Origin: Silene latifolia
Lineage: Eukaryota; Streptophyta; Magnoliopsida; Caryophyllales; Caryophyllaceae
Reading direction: 5' to 3'
DNA: 64,000 bases
NCBI RefSeq assembly: GCF_048544455.1
Contig: NC_133526.1
Coordinates: 1,442,001-1,506,000, forward strand
Shown: positions 1-11,396 of the stretch, in pieces
How the letters are laid out: every line of letters begins with the position of its first letter
Numbering within the stretch: the stretch's first letter is position 1
Made by a program: the position numbers and the translations under genes
The notes under the pieces: model-generated
The model's database searches: none
Told to the model about the DNA's origin: nothing
Seen by the model: only the letters and a program-made list of their open reading frames with translations

Positions 1-584
1 ATCATAATTTGAAATAAGCGGGGGCGAAAATTTTCAGCAAGGTTGAAAGGGGTATAAGGCAACCACGTTTTTTTTTTAAATTGTAATTAAATTTTTGAAT
101 GTTTTAAAAGCTAGCAGTGATGAGCGTACATACTAACCCCTCGCTCCACCGACGGGTCAATATATTATGTATGAGTTTCAAAAAAAATCTCTTTTATGTG
201 TTCTCCACCTCTCAAATACTAATAATCCACATTACTTTGGATTGTCTTTGTCCCTAAATAATTTCTTTATTTGATAATTTGATTTATGATAGACGAGTTT
301 GTTAGATGTGTTGGATATTTGGTCCACACTCTAGTTTTGGTAACAATAATGTGTGATACGTGTAATCCTTGCATAATGAAAAGATAACATCCTTAAAAAA
401 AAAAAAAAAAAAATCCTGTACAAAATCGACGCGCTACATTTTGCTATAAATACATGTGAAGACGAATTCCATTCAATCATGAACCAATATTTTTATTTAC
501 AGCAAGTCTCATTTAAAATGGTACTATTCGTTTTAAGTTTAAAATGGGTTAAGTACATATCAATTGTATATGTAAGAATCAAAA

Positions 585-702
585 ATTTTACCGTCTTCCC
601 GGAGAACGGTACTCCTCATACACACACAATCCATCCAAGTGGAATATTATAATGACTTGTGTGTTAGGAGTACCGTCCTCCCGAAAAACGGTAGAATTAC
701 TC
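585..702. mobile_element. Short inverted-repeat MITE
   Basis: 118 bp with facing arms containing TTTACCGTCTTCCCGG and CCTCCCGAAAAACGGTAGAA. Direct repeats AGAATCAAAA flank it (575-584 and 703-712), consistent with a 9-10 bp duplication. Confidence 0.65.
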
Positions 703-1328
703 AGAATCAAAAATACATGAGGAAAAACAATATTTTATTTAAAAACAAAAGAAAATAGTGCCATCTTAAATTTGTGTTTTAGGAAATCTCAATTCATTTG
801 AGTTGAGATAATTGAATGACTTGAACATTATACGTAAAAGATTACCAAACAACTACAAATCTTACATTATTGAACCAAACCACTTTTCACGGGTAACCCC
901 TCTTAATCTCTTATTCAACTCACTAGATGTTTACATTTTCCTTTTTCGACTTGTTCAATTAGTTGTTTACGTTTTTTTTTTTTTTTGGCATGATTTAATA
1001 TGTAATGTATGCCTCCACTCACTTGCACACGCCCTCTTCTGCAAAACCCCGGTCGAAAAGCTAATGTAAACTTCTAGTTAAAACCCCGGTCTGATTTAAC
1101 TGGGCCTCACATATGTAGGGGAGTGTGAAGAATCTCATATTAACCCACATGTGAGTGTCCCACATGGAGAAAGAGAGATTGTACCACTCTATAACCAAGG
1201 AGCTACCCCTCCTATTGCCAATTGATTTTAGGGTGAAATCTCCCGTGTGTTGTTAAGTGATTCATCTCTCCTCTATTCGGGTAAAACTCAGACCCATTGA
1301 CATGATTTAACATGAACCTATCCCACGC

Positions 1329-1400
1329 AACTTCATCAGTATGGTGAAATAGAGTTCTACCCGGCTTCATCAGTCTGGTGAAATAGAGGTCTACCCGGCG
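1329..1400. repeat. Two-copy direct repeat
   Basis: CTTCATCAGTATGGTGAAATAGAG and its near copy lie about 37 bp apart, each ending in CTACCCGGC. Non-coding. Confidence 0.65.
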
Positions 1401-1649
1401 TTTCTGTGAAGCTTGTCCTGCGAAACCATGTGCTCTTTATGTTGTGTTTGTCCTATTTGCTGTTACCTTATTGTCTCATTTAGGTCGGCCTTCAGATTTG
1501 TTTTCTCTACGTTAGTCAGTACGACTCAGTAGTCACCATTTAGTTAGGCCCATAGCACCATATATACATTAAAAAATCTCTTTCCTTTTTTCTTTTTAAA
1601 AAAAATATATTTATTTTTCGGATTTGCTTAAGTTTAGAATAGTTTTTCT

Positions 1650-2147
1650 TAGGGTTGTCAACGATACGAGCCGGCTCGTTGAGCCCTCGGAATTGGCTCG
1701 GTCAAAGCTTGGCTCGTGCTCGGTCAAAACGAGCTCGAGCCGAGCTTGCCTAAATACGAGTCGAGTCCGAGTTCAGCAAGGCTCGGCTCGAAAAGTCGTT
1801 TGGGCTCGTTTATAATTTTTTTTGTATAATCTTTATGTTGTATTATTATGTTTATTTCAAATTATATGTTATTTAGACATTTATATAAGTATATTATGAT
1901 ATAATAATTTTTAATATTTTATAATTTAGTTCTTTTTCAAAAATATTAATATTTAATTAGATTTAAAAGGTGAGAAAGTGAAAATATATAATGACAAAAC
2001 GAGCTCGATTCGAAGTCAAGCCGAGCTCGAGCTTCAATTTTTTAGGCTCGACGAGCTTCGAGACGAGCCCGAGCTAAAAAATTCGAGCCGAGCCTGAGCC
2101 CACCCCAGCTCGAGCTTAACTCAGCTCGTTTACACTTTACACCCCTA
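1650..2147. mobile_element. hAT-like MITE rich in GAGCTCGAGC motifs
   Basis: Facing ends TAGGGTTGTCAACGATACGA and (inverse) TAGGGGTGTAAAGTGTAAAC enclose arms dense in CGAGCTCGAGC, with an AT-rich centre. A flanking 8-bp duplication is only approximate. This matches a common plant repeat style. Confidence 0.55.
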
Positions 2148-2427
2148 GCTTTCTCTCAAAAAACTTCCTTTTAAAATCCAGCTTTCTAAAACTACGGTCT
2201 TATAAAAGTTTTTTCTAAAATTATTAGGGATACGATGTTGTCGATATATTCCAATATATAATATTAGAAATAAGAAATGCACCTATCCCTAAAAAAAAAA
2301 TGCACCTACCAAATTGTACGACGGTAGGCTTACTATCTAGGGTTAGCTAAACTAGCAGCATTATATACTCCGTATATGACATTGTATTGTTACCAACCTA
2401 CAATGTTACAACACACAATATTATCAA

Positions 2428-3622
2428 GGAAAAATTACAGATAGCCACCATGTATTTGCGCCCGTTTACAAATTATCACCTTGTATTTGCATTTTTACAA
2501 ATAACACCCAAACTTCAATGTATATTCCTCAATTACCACCGTATTTTTACTCCGATCATTGTTTTTCTAATTTTCCGACTTATTAAGTGACGATTTACGC
2601 GAAATTCCCAAATTACCCTTAATGGCTTACTACAATTTATTTGGTTCAAGGTAACCCTAAATTCCAAATTTTTATCTCTCTTCGCCAATTCACTCATTCA
2701 TTCATTCTTCAATTCAGTATCGGTTATCACAAATCACTCCCTAAATCACTTGAATGAATGAATTTGGGTAAGTGAAAAAAAAATGGAGAATGTTAGAGAA
2801 AAAATGGAGAATCTTGATGATAACTTCACATGTCACCGTAATTCAAGTTGTAAACTTTGGTGTTGATGCATGCTTTCAACCTTTCTTTTCTCTAACCCCA
2901 ATTTAAATTTAGAAAATTTGTTGTGCATTCGGTTTGTTCATTGTGAATTCAATACAGTTTAATGATGATTCCAGGTAAAAATTTAATAGATTAAAAGATC
3001 TAGAAAATTTATTTCTGTAAACTAATTTATCAAACGGTTACAGATTAATCTCGTAATAATCGTGGTTTATATTCATGTTTGATCTAATAAATCCAACTAT
3101 ACATTGCAAAATCAAGTACGATGTTTTTAGAAACCAAAATTCAAAGAAAGCAGACACCTTTTTGTACTTCAGTCATCTGTGTTCTATAATTGCTTTGTAA
3201 ATTGGATTTGATCAGACAATTATCCATAAATTTAGTTTAATTTTTCAATCACAACAGATAATCAATGGAATGAATGAATGAATTGAAAAAAAGAGATAGA
3301 AAATTTGGGATTTAGGGTTACCTTGACTCAAATTTGGGTAATTTGGGATTTAGGGTTACTTTGAATGAATTGGGGGAAAAGATTAGGATTAGACTAGTTA
3401 GTTTGGTGATGTGGGTTTGTGTAATTAAATAAGGATAATTTGGAAAATTTATGTAAATCGTCACTTAACAAGTCGGGAAATAAGAAAAGCGATGCTCTGG
3501 ATAAAAATATAGTGGTGATTGGGAGTATACGATAAAGTTTGGGAGTTATTTGTAAAAACGTAAATACGTGGTGGTAGTTTGTAAAAATACGCAAATACGT
3601 GGTGGTTATTTGTAATTTTTGC
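2428..3622. mobile_element. Mutator-like element with long terminal inverted repeats
   Basis: 1195 bp. The left end GGAAAAATTACAGATAGCC and right end (reverse complement GCAAAAATTACAAATAACC) form imperfect inverted repeats of about 200 bp, with weaker pairing extending to about 290 bp. Flanks carry the 9-bp duplication TATTATCAA (2419-2427 and 3623-3631), the Mutator hallmark. No transposase, so non-autonomous. Confidence 0.85.
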
Positions 3623-4758
3623 TATTATCAATAATAAAAGTCGTTCATTCTATATTGTTCTATAATCTCAACAAAAATTACTATCTTTAAGATACGCTTT
3701 GACAAAAATTGTTTCTAAACTTTAACTTAGGTGACTTATTTCGTCTGTTTTTGAAGTTTCCCTCCATTTAGCTACATGTATACCTTTCAAAGTATAAATT
3801 AGCTAAGTCACAAACGAAGAAGTTCAATGGAAATCGATTAGGCTAAGAGTATATAGGGGATGAGTTAATTTTTGTTGATTCCTTGATCCTTGACCATCAA
3901 TGGAAATTGATTAGGCTAGAAATCGGCTCATGCATTTGGACTACCCTAAATCGGGCTGAGCACGGGAGTGAGAACTCGGTGCCTTTAGCTATCGATGGGA
4001 GATGGTCGAGAATTTATCGTAGACTTATGACCTTGACCATTATTAGGATGCCACAAGAGTGGATTCGGGTTTTGTTCAAGGATATCAATTACGAACCGGC
4101 CGGGAAGGAGGTACTTGAGACTAGTAATAACCATTCACAAACCCAGGAGTGAGGTACTTAGCCTGGGATTACTAATAACCATTCACGATCCCGGGAGGGA
4201 GGTGTTCGGTATCTTAGAGACGATGTCCCCTTGGCTTGTTATTTTACAACTTGTAAACTAGGTTCATGGGTGTAAACAAGGTATATTGGTGAAGAAAATT
4301 GGAACCTAGACTTTTATTTATTGTTTAAACCACTATTTTTATTACAGAGTACTTGTTTACTTAATTTAGTAAAAAATTAGTACTGTAATTATTAATTTAG
4401 TTACTTAGTTTAATATCAACCTTGATTTGCATTACTAGCTTCTAATTTGAGATAAACCGGTACTCAATTTTTGATCTTCTTGTGAACTCGACCTCGACTA
4501 CCCTACTATATTAGTTGACTCAATTTGTTTAATTAGGCGAGTGAAACAAACCTCGCTTCAAAAATATCAAGTACTCCGTACTTGTCAAGTTATTCTACTA
4601 AAAGATTACATTATTGGATATTTGTCAGAGTATACATGCTAGAACTGCATGTACACAAGTTAGGATCCTCTTCATCGAGAAGGTTTAGATTTATCGACGT
4701 TGTAAATGTATTTTAGTGTAATCAAGTGGTTTTAAATTAAACCCGATAAATAATGATT

Positions 4759-4795
4759 CCATGATGGGCCCAATATAGGAGGCGGCCCATCATGG
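4759..4795. other. Perfect 12-bp hairpin
   Basis: CCATGATGGGCC and GGCCCATCATGG are separated by 13 bases. No gene is adjacent; possibly a remnant of an inverted-repeat element. Confidence 0.6.
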
Positions 4796-5029
4796 CGGAT
4801 GGACTTGATTTGGTCCTATAATAATAGAATCATTTTATGGGCCTTGACCAGATCTCTTTGGGGCCTGCACAGAGAATACAAAAGGATGCATGCAACATGC
4901 AAGGGTTATTGGATTCAGATCCGTATGACTCATTAACCCGAACCCGGTTCAAATTAAAAAGATCTAAATAACCTAGGTCGAAACAAATATTGGAAAAAAA
5001 TTGTATTATTGAGTTATAGGGAAACAGTT

Positions 5030-5155
5030 GCTTGTCTAATGAGGTGAGATTGAGCCTATCAGCTCATTATTGAGTCGAGACGCCCAACTTGAAAAGAATT
5101 ACGTTGGAGGATGTACAGCTTAAGGCCTATCTGCAAGTTGATCGTTTGTGTGGCC
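5030..5155 (-). pseudogene. Shortened copia RNase H tail remnant at the left edge of unit A
   Basis: Diverged, internally deleted relative of 21775-21955. A close copy at 22700-22840 marks the left edge of unit B, giving the best anchor for the A and B unit boundaries. Confidence 0.55.
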
Positions 5156-5343
5156 GTGTGGGAATTTATAGTTACGGTCTTGTGAAACACCCGTGACTTT
5201 ATGGATGCATGCAAAATGTGTACGTACGTAAAAGATCGACAAGTTAAGACGTGTTTGGGTAAAACCGTAAAACAACATGTATTACAAAACTTCTGAAGAT
5301 AAGTACGATACGGAACTTATTAATGGAGTACACCTTCGCTTTG

Positions 5344-6353
5344 GAATTTTTTTTCAAAATAAGGTTACTTAGCAAACTATTTCTCGTTTTAGTGTCGGTT
5401 TCAAACTATTTCTCGCCAATGGGTCCACGTCATCACTTTCTCTTTTTTTTTCTCAGTTTTTAGCTAAATCGCTAAATCAGATAGCGATTTACCCAAGTTA
5501 AAATTTCCCCCGGGTAGGATAATAAAGAAGAGGCAAATCGCTAAACCAAATAGCGATTTACTCTGAGTCTCTGATCCCTTTAAAAAAAACACAGCCTTCG
5601 CAATACACCTCATCTTCCCTCTCTACCAAGTCGCTCATGAGTCATGACATACATGACCAATTTTGAGATTACTCTACTTCGCAATACACCTCCTCGTGTC
5701 CATTATGATCATCATCATCATCATAATCAGCAGTGGCGCCCTGAGCGTCGGATTCGGCCCCTGAATCGACAGCCGCGAGCGGTCATCGTGGACGGCATCA
5801 TTTTCGTCGTCGCTGGCTAAGTAACAACCAGGAAGGTTAAGAGATACTACTACTAAACTAGTCTACTAACAAGTAGAGAATATACCACATGCTAAGTATA
5901 AACTATTCTACGCCTAATTTACATGATGCTTATCATGCGGGATCGGACTGAGTGACGCAGCGGTGGTGGAGCGGTTTATTTCGGGCCTGCTCTTGGTGGT
6001 GAATGGACGATGGTTTATGGTGATGATAAATTGATAATGGTGGGTATGTAGATGAAGGATGAGAGTGATGATGCAAAAGCAAGGGAATCGACGTCGGTGA
6101 TGGAAAAAGTTGAACTCGCCTATGCCTTTTGTTTTCTATCAGCAGTTAAATCGCTATTTCATATAGCGACTTGGCTCTTCACAATACTAAATTCACTACT
6201 TGGATCAAAATCGCTACTTCAAATAGCGATTTAGCTAAAAACTCAGAAAAAAAGAGAGAAGTGATGACGTGGACCCATTGGCGAGAAATAGTTTGAAATC
6301 GACCCTAAAACGAGAAATAGTTTGCTAAATAACCCTATTTTGAAAAAAAATTC
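5344..6353. mobile_element. Mutator-like element specific to unit A
   Basis: 1010 bp with inverted repeats of about 125 bp. The left end begins GAATTTTTTTTCAAAATAAG and the right end mirrors it. The 9-bp duplication is TTCGCTTTG (5335-5343 and 6354-6362). The empty site is intact in unit B at about 23027. The interior has four AAATCGCTA-loop-TAGCGATTT hairpins and no transposase. Confidence 0.9.
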
Positions 6354-6379
6354 TTCGCTTTGCCCTTGTATGTTAGACT

Positions 6380-6656
6380 CAGGGGCGTCTCGAATAATTC
6401 GGAGGCCCCGTGCAAAATGAAAACGGAGGCCCTTAAAATTTGAGAAAATAAATAAAAATAGTTATGGCAAGGCTCGAACTATGGATTAGGCAATTAAAAC
6501 ATGTTTTCACCAATGTGCCATCACACTTCTATTAATATACATGGAGATTATTATGTATATATCACTAATGTTTTCATAATTTATACGAACACGAGGCCCA
6601 AAAATTTGGAGGCCCAGTTCGCGCGCTCATCCCGCACTTGGTCATAGCCGCCCCTG
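6380..6656. mobile_element. hAT-type MITE specific to unit A
   Basis: 277 bp with terminal inverted repeats CAGGGGCG/CGCCCCTG and 8-bp duplications GTTAGACT (6372-6379 and 6657-6664). The empty site is in unit B (TGTTAGACTGTTAG). The interior GGAGGCCC segments facing each other fit a deletion derivative of an hAT transposon. Confidence 0.92.
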
Positions 6657-7123
6657 GTTAGACTGTTAGTGTGATAGTGTCGAATTGTAAATTAAAAAAA
6701 AGGAGTATTTAATAAAGACGTTGTATGTAATTAGGATGCTATTGGATGGTGTTGAGATTTGATATTTTAATATCACCCTGTTTTAATTTCTGCTTATGTT
6801 GAAATTAAACAAATAACCAGGACGGAGGAAGTAGAAACAAATTCACCGGTGTCACCAGAAACTTAGTTCGTGTTTAATTTCAACACTAAAACTGAGAGTA
6901 GAGGAGATAATCATTTAATTGTAGATATATTTGTTGGATAATAACTGCATTAAATTGAGGTGGATCATCAAATAACTTCTGAAAATTATTCCTAAATTAG
7001 AAAGGTAAATAAATGAGCGAGACACGCAAAAATGAAATAGTGCTAGATAAACAAATACTTAAGAAACTCATAATCTACAAGGTTCCAGTTTAGTGTTGTG
7101 CCGAAGTGTAATAATTATACTCT

Positions 7124-7208
7124 TTCTGTCTCAGTTATATGTTTATTTTTTAAATATATTATATGAGATATTTTAAATAAAGGTAACCAAATAATTGAGA
7201 CAGAGAGA
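7124..7208. mobile_element. Stowaway-like short MITE next to HyPRP copy A
   Basis: Facing ends CTCTTTCTGTCTCAGTTAT and AATTGAGACAGAGAG around an AT-rich centre. Copies lie at the same place downstream of HyPRP B (about 23511-23600) and C (about 49247-49331). Confidence 0.55.
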
Positions 7209-7528
7209 TTAGAAAGTACGAAGTAGTAAGAAAAATACACTCAACAAGTAAAGTAGACAAAATTATGTTACATTCAAGAAAGTAAAATTGTTATAGTACA
7301 TATTACACTTGAAGCAAAGAGATCAAGTATAGAGTTCATTATAATAGATGATTTCAAGTCAATTAAGGGTAACTTAATTAATCACCAATACAACAAATTT
7401 AAAACATAAACATAAATACAAGAAATATATGAAGAAGAAAATGAGATATATAGTACCACTAAGGTAAAGGTGGTATATATTATTTTGTATTTTTTTGATG
7501 AGCTTGCATGGTCTTAGGTGCTTAAGAC

Positions 7529-8020
7529 TTAAGAGCACTGGAAGCCGGAGGCGTCACCGGCCTTGTTGCAAAAGTTTAGCAACAAGCTTAAAGATATAGG
7601 AACATTAAGGCTAATACCTAAGACATTAGCTTTAATGGCAGTACAAAGGCATATTGCTGCATCAAGGTCAGTCAAGCCACTAATAAGATTGCAACATTGA
7701 CTTTTTGGTGGGGCCCCGAGCACTACACCGAGTAGTCCGGGAAGGACATTAGCACATGCTGCCAACTTAAGGATGTCAATGGGGCATTTGTCACCTCCAG
7801 TTGTGGGTGTTGTTGGACCGTGGCCTCCAGATGGGGGTGTCAGTGATGGTGGTGTTTTGGGTGGTGTTGAACCGCCACCATGGTGGCCGCCACACGAATG
7901 ACACGATGGTGGTGGACTTGGTGGTGGTGGGCAAGGGACATAGTAATTAGCACTAACCAAAGTGAAGAACATAAGGTTAAGGCATAGAAGGTAACTTAGT
8001 GTCATAATTTGTGAAGCCAT
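7529..8020 (-). CDS. Hybrid proline-rich protein with 8-cysteine domain (DC2.15/HyPRP type), copy A
   Basis: Single-exon gene for a 163-aa secreted protein. Residues 1-24 form a hydrophobic signal peptide, with likely cleavage after LVSA. Residues about 25-78 are rich in Pro, Gly, His and Thr ([24 protein letters not shown]). Residues 79-163 form a complete eight-cysteine module with Cys at 79, 89, 109, 110, 125, 127, 151 and 162 (C-X9-C-X19-CC-X14-CXC-X23-C-X10-C). That is the lipid-transfer-like fold of the Hydrophob_seed/DC2.15 family. Family members are cell-wall or extracellular proteins, some linked to stress or cell extension; the specific role here is unknown. The Met start is supported by the signal peptide and by a TATA box about 128 bp upstream. 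The gene appears intact and differs from copy B only at residue 111 (Asn instead of Ser). Confidence 0.93.
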   Translation of the reverse strand: MASQIMTLSYLLCLNLMFFTLVSANYYVPCPPPPSPPPSCHSCGGHHGGGSTPPKTPPSLTPPSGGHGPTTPTTGGDKCPIDILKLAACANVLPGLLGVVLGAPPKSQCCNLISGLTDLDAAICLCTAIKANVLGISLNVPISLSLLLNFCNKAGDASGFQCS

Positions 8021-8147
8021 ATTGAAAAAAAAAAAAATTAAACTTAAGCTAATAATGAGCTTTTTAGGCTAAGATAGTATGAAGAAGGATGTTTTGCAAA
8101 GCTTATAATTGGAAAGATTTGATAATTTAAGTTCAATTTTTGCTTGG

Positions 8148-8155
8148 TATTTATA
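8148..8155 (-). promoter_or_regulatory. TATA box of HyPRP copy A
   Basis: Minus-strand TATAAATA lies about 128 bp upstream of the HyPRP start codon. The same box is kept at the same distance in copies B (24542-24549) and C (54960-54967), and the surrounding upstream sequence is strongly conserved between units. Confidence 0.7.
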
Positions 8156-8965
8156 GTGAAAAAACATGAAGACTTTTCAACATAATTTTTTCCATTATAA
8201 GAAAAATTCTATTTGAAGAAATAAATTATATTATCCTTAATTAAGGGTAAATAGTGGTACATGGGCCATGTGAAGAAAGTTTTTAAGTAAAATCCTGGCC
8301 CAAATGATGGACTTGGACTTTCTCCCAAATATTAGTGGCCCACTTATCGTATAATTGGGAGTTGATTGATAATAATATCGTTCACTATGTAGTACGTATA
8401 GCATTGTGTAAGAGTGAACAAGTTCTACTTTAAACCTTGGAATGAAAGAACGACAATGTAAATAAATGATGGAACGAAAAGAGTACATACATATCTGATT
8501 AATTATTGGATCAAAATAGTGGAATGTGAAAGGTCGAAATATGAGCAAAAGAAAACGTGCATTGATGCACGTGTATAAAGCAAACATATACAACTCATTG
8601 GAACGGAGAAAGTATCTCTAGCCTCTTAATAAAATATCAATTGAGAACAATTAAAATTGTTAAGTTGCTAAATCCGTCAGGAAACTAAATCAACCTAAGC
8701 CCAAGTACAGATGACAGTACATATCGAATACGTTATATAAGACTGTTTGTAATATGAAAATTATTACGATCTGAAACAATTTCTTGGACTATAGTTATTA
8801 TCAGTTAATCTGTTGATTTAGATGATTATCTCACATAATATCGAGATTCAGAAGTTCATGACCCTAGAGATTCATGTTTAAGTAAAATTAATCCCTAAAA
8901 TCTCACAAGTAGAATACAATACAAAATACAACGAACAATCGAGTATGTACGTGGTTTATAGGAAT

Positions 8966-9206
8966 GAAAAAAAAACTTTAAGTGGGTTAAAAATGACTCG
9001 TTAAAAGATAAATGGATTAGACATGACCTGCTAAAAGATAAATGGGTTAAACAAGTCGGGTTAGATTATAGAAAAATTAAAGGGGTTGGGTTAGGGTTGA
9101 GACAAATGACTCGTTTATATAATTGGGCCGGGTTAGGATTGGGGTAGTAGTGACCCGTTTAAAGTTGACACGAACACGACACAACTTGATCTGTTTACCA
9201 GGTCTA
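8966..9206. repeat. GGGTTA/GGGTCGGGTT-type dispersed repeat, unit A
   Basis: A series of AAAAGATAAATGGGTTA and GGGTTGGGTTAGGGTT motifs, typical of a widespread plant MITE. The copy in unit B has the same orientation; the copy in unit C is inverted (about 58588-58830). Confidence 0.55.
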
Positions 9207-9682
9207 TAGTTAAAAGAGTACTAAGAACTCTAGTAAAGTTATTACATGTGTTATCTTTTCGTTATCTTTTCCTATAAACTATATACCAAACTCGAGTGTG
9301 AACCAAATATCAACACATCTAACAAATTTGCCTCTATTATAATCAATAATTAAAGAAATTGACTAGGAATAAAGTTAATGTGTATATGATTTACATACAT
9401 TGAGGTATTCACATTTATGATAGTGTACGTACGTGATATCTATGCATGGTTTATGCATTTTATGAATTACTATTTTATGAAGCAAATGCCGACCTAGTAA
9501 TCGAAGGTCCTTATTTGTCTTAACGTAAACCAAGTTGCAATTTTGGAAAGAAAATAAACTAATTTGATTGGGTACGTTATCCACTATATACCTGTCTAAC
9601 ACAATCAACTAAAAAAATAAACTAAACTTTATAAGCCTATTATCCCACAAATGAGGAATGAAAATACTTATTTTTAAGTTGT

Positions 9683-9920
9683 TTGGGTGGATTATTGATT
9701 CAACCCAAATATATCAGGACACTTTTAAATAAGCGGGTTATTCGTGTCGGGTTCGTGTCAAAAGAGTTCAACCCTAACCCGCCCCATTTAAATTTCGTGT
9801 CGTGTCCGTGTCAACCCAATTACTTAAATGGGTCACTACATCTTGCCCCTAACCCGCTAACTTCGTGTCGGGTTCGTGTCGTATTTTCGGATCGTGTCAC
9901 TAATTGCCACATCTACTTTT
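9683..9920. repeat. CGTGTCGGGTTCGTGTC-rich repeat
   Basis: Dispersed repeat with GTGTCGGGTTCGTGTC occurring twice. Also at 26295-26534 and 58907-59146. It looks like open reading frames on the plus strand but has no protein signature. Confidence 0.5.
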
Positions 9921-9989
9921 AACCATTAAAATGAGTGAAGGAAAAACGTCATTTACTTTCTTTTCCGCGTATATTATACTTGCAATGAC

Positions 9990-10102
9990 CAGGGGGAACC
10001 TACATAGTAGCAAAGGGTAGCACTCGCTACCCCAAATTTCTAGAATATGATTAAGATTATCGACTTTTACTACCCTATTTTTTTTTTCTAGGTTCGCCCC
10101 TG
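9990..10102. mobile_element. Small hAT-type MITE, unit A
   Basis: 113 bp with ends CAGGGGGAACCT and its imperfect inverse AGGTTCGCCCCTG, flanked by GCAATGAC and GCGATGAC (8 bp, one mismatch). Shared with units B and C. Confidence 0.75.
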
Positions 10103-10295
10103 GCGATGACCATCAAAATCACCCTTTCATTCTCAAATTAACAAAAATAGGGGACATATAAGGAAATTACACTTTAACTTTTTTTGTTTTTGCGTGTCAA
10201 TTATAGACTTATAGGAGTATTTGTCAAGTTATTTCACTAAGAGTTTACTTTGGATATTTGCAAAAGGATATATGCTAGAGTTGCATTTACACAAG

Positions 10296-10492
10296 CAATT
10301 GGTCTCCCTTGTGACGGGTTACCATTTGTGGCGGATATTTTGTGAGTTAAAATGGTAACAAAATGGGTTAGTGGAGAAATAGGACCACCTGAATAGTGTT
10401 GCAGAGAGAGAAAAAGTGAGTACTTTGTGAGGTAAAATGATATCCGTCACTCAAGAGTGACGGATATGTGCCGTCACAAACAAGAATTTGTG
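10296..10492. mobile_element. Mutator-type MITE, unit A
   Basis: 197 bp starting CAATTGGTCTCCC and ending GAATTTGTG, with inner inverted GACGG blocks, flanked by TTACACAAG (10287-10295 and 10493-10501). Unit C has the empty site (59570-59585). A 9-bp duplication points to the Mutator group. Confidence 0.85.
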
Positions 10493-11100
10493 TTACACAA
10501 GTTCGGATCCTCTTCATCAAGATGGTTTATTTTTATCGATACTTTATTTGCAAAAGTATATGTCATAAGTAGTTTTTACTCCTTTAGTTATTTTGCATTT
10601 AGTTTACTCGAGGACGAGTAAAGGTTTGGTTTGGGAGATTTGATACGTGTATTTTATATAGTCCTTTTTGGCATTTTTATGCACGTATTTCTATGCTATT
10701 ATCGTAGTTTTATGCTACGAAATGCCCCGAATATACTACTTTGGTTTGTTTTGTTCTATTTGCAAGAATGGACCAGAAAATAGTGAAATCGAGCCTTTTA
10801 CCGTCCGTTTAGCATGCATTTGGAGGAAGAGTGAATTTGGAGCGGGAATGTAGTTGTCTTGATATGCGCAAAGAAGTAAGATAGCTAGGCGAGCAAAGGA
10901 AGAACTTCAAATTGCTAGTGCCTACTTTGAAGAGCCATATCTCGAGTTCTCCAACTGATTTTCAGGTGATTTCAATTGGAGATGAAAGCTTGTCCTCTTA
11001 GCTTTCCAACGCCACCAGAATCGTCTTGTTACCCAAGTAACGAAGAAATGGCAGCCGTTTGAAGTTCAGTGCGCGAAGCAGGAATTGTGCGCTGGAAAGT

Positions 11101-11262
11101 ACTCGATCGAGTGCAATTGTATTCGATCGACTCCTTTTTCTACTCGATCGAGTAGTTGCATTTTAGGGTTTACTCGATCGAGTAGATTTTCTACTCGATC
11201 GGGTGGTTTGAGCTTAATTTTGTTCGATCGAGTGGTTTCAAACCACTCGATTGAGTGGTTTC
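11101..11262. repeat. ACTCGATCGAGT palindrome cluster, unit A
   Basis: Exact or near copies of the 12-bp palindrome ACTCGATCGAGT, irregularly spaced in the gypsy LTR. Corresponding clusters lie at 27715-27873 (B) and 60183-60319 (C). Confidence 0.85.
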
Positions 11263-11396
11263 TCACTGGGCTCGGGTTTTTTAGCTTTATTTTGTTTCTA
11301 GCTCAAATAAAATCGTCTTTCCTATAAATAGGAAGACGACAGAACACTTTAGTATCTCTCTTATCATACAATACATCACTTTTACAATACTTTTTC

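Larger units (their letters stand above)
1..5011. other. Partial older unit (unit 0) with no intact gene
   Basis: Besides the MITEs and Mutator-like element listed, 245-480 and about 780-830 match unit C at about 57985-58280, and 4577-4700 matches 10210-10560 of unit A. Stretches 713-1328, 1401-1649, 2148-2427 and 3632-4576 show nothing I recognise. An 89-codon open frame at 3883-4152 has no known motif. Confidence 0.55.

Noticed and set aside
3883-4152. 89-codon open frame on the plus strand
   Set aside because: No recognisable motif, repeat or conservation in the other units; kept only as part of the unit 0 description.
6052-6234. 60-codon frame in the Mutator-like element
   Set aside because: Runs through the ATCGCTA hairpins; too short and unlike a transposase.
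8237-8593. 118-120 codon frames upstream of the HyPRP genes
   Set aside because: They lie in the conserved promoter/upstream region, with no protein signature; a split version in unit C is interrupted by the non-LTR insertion.
9375-9608. 77-codon frame repeated at 25987-26220
   Set aside because: Repeated only because the units are duplicated. The equivalent segment is inverted in unit C, and no domain is present.
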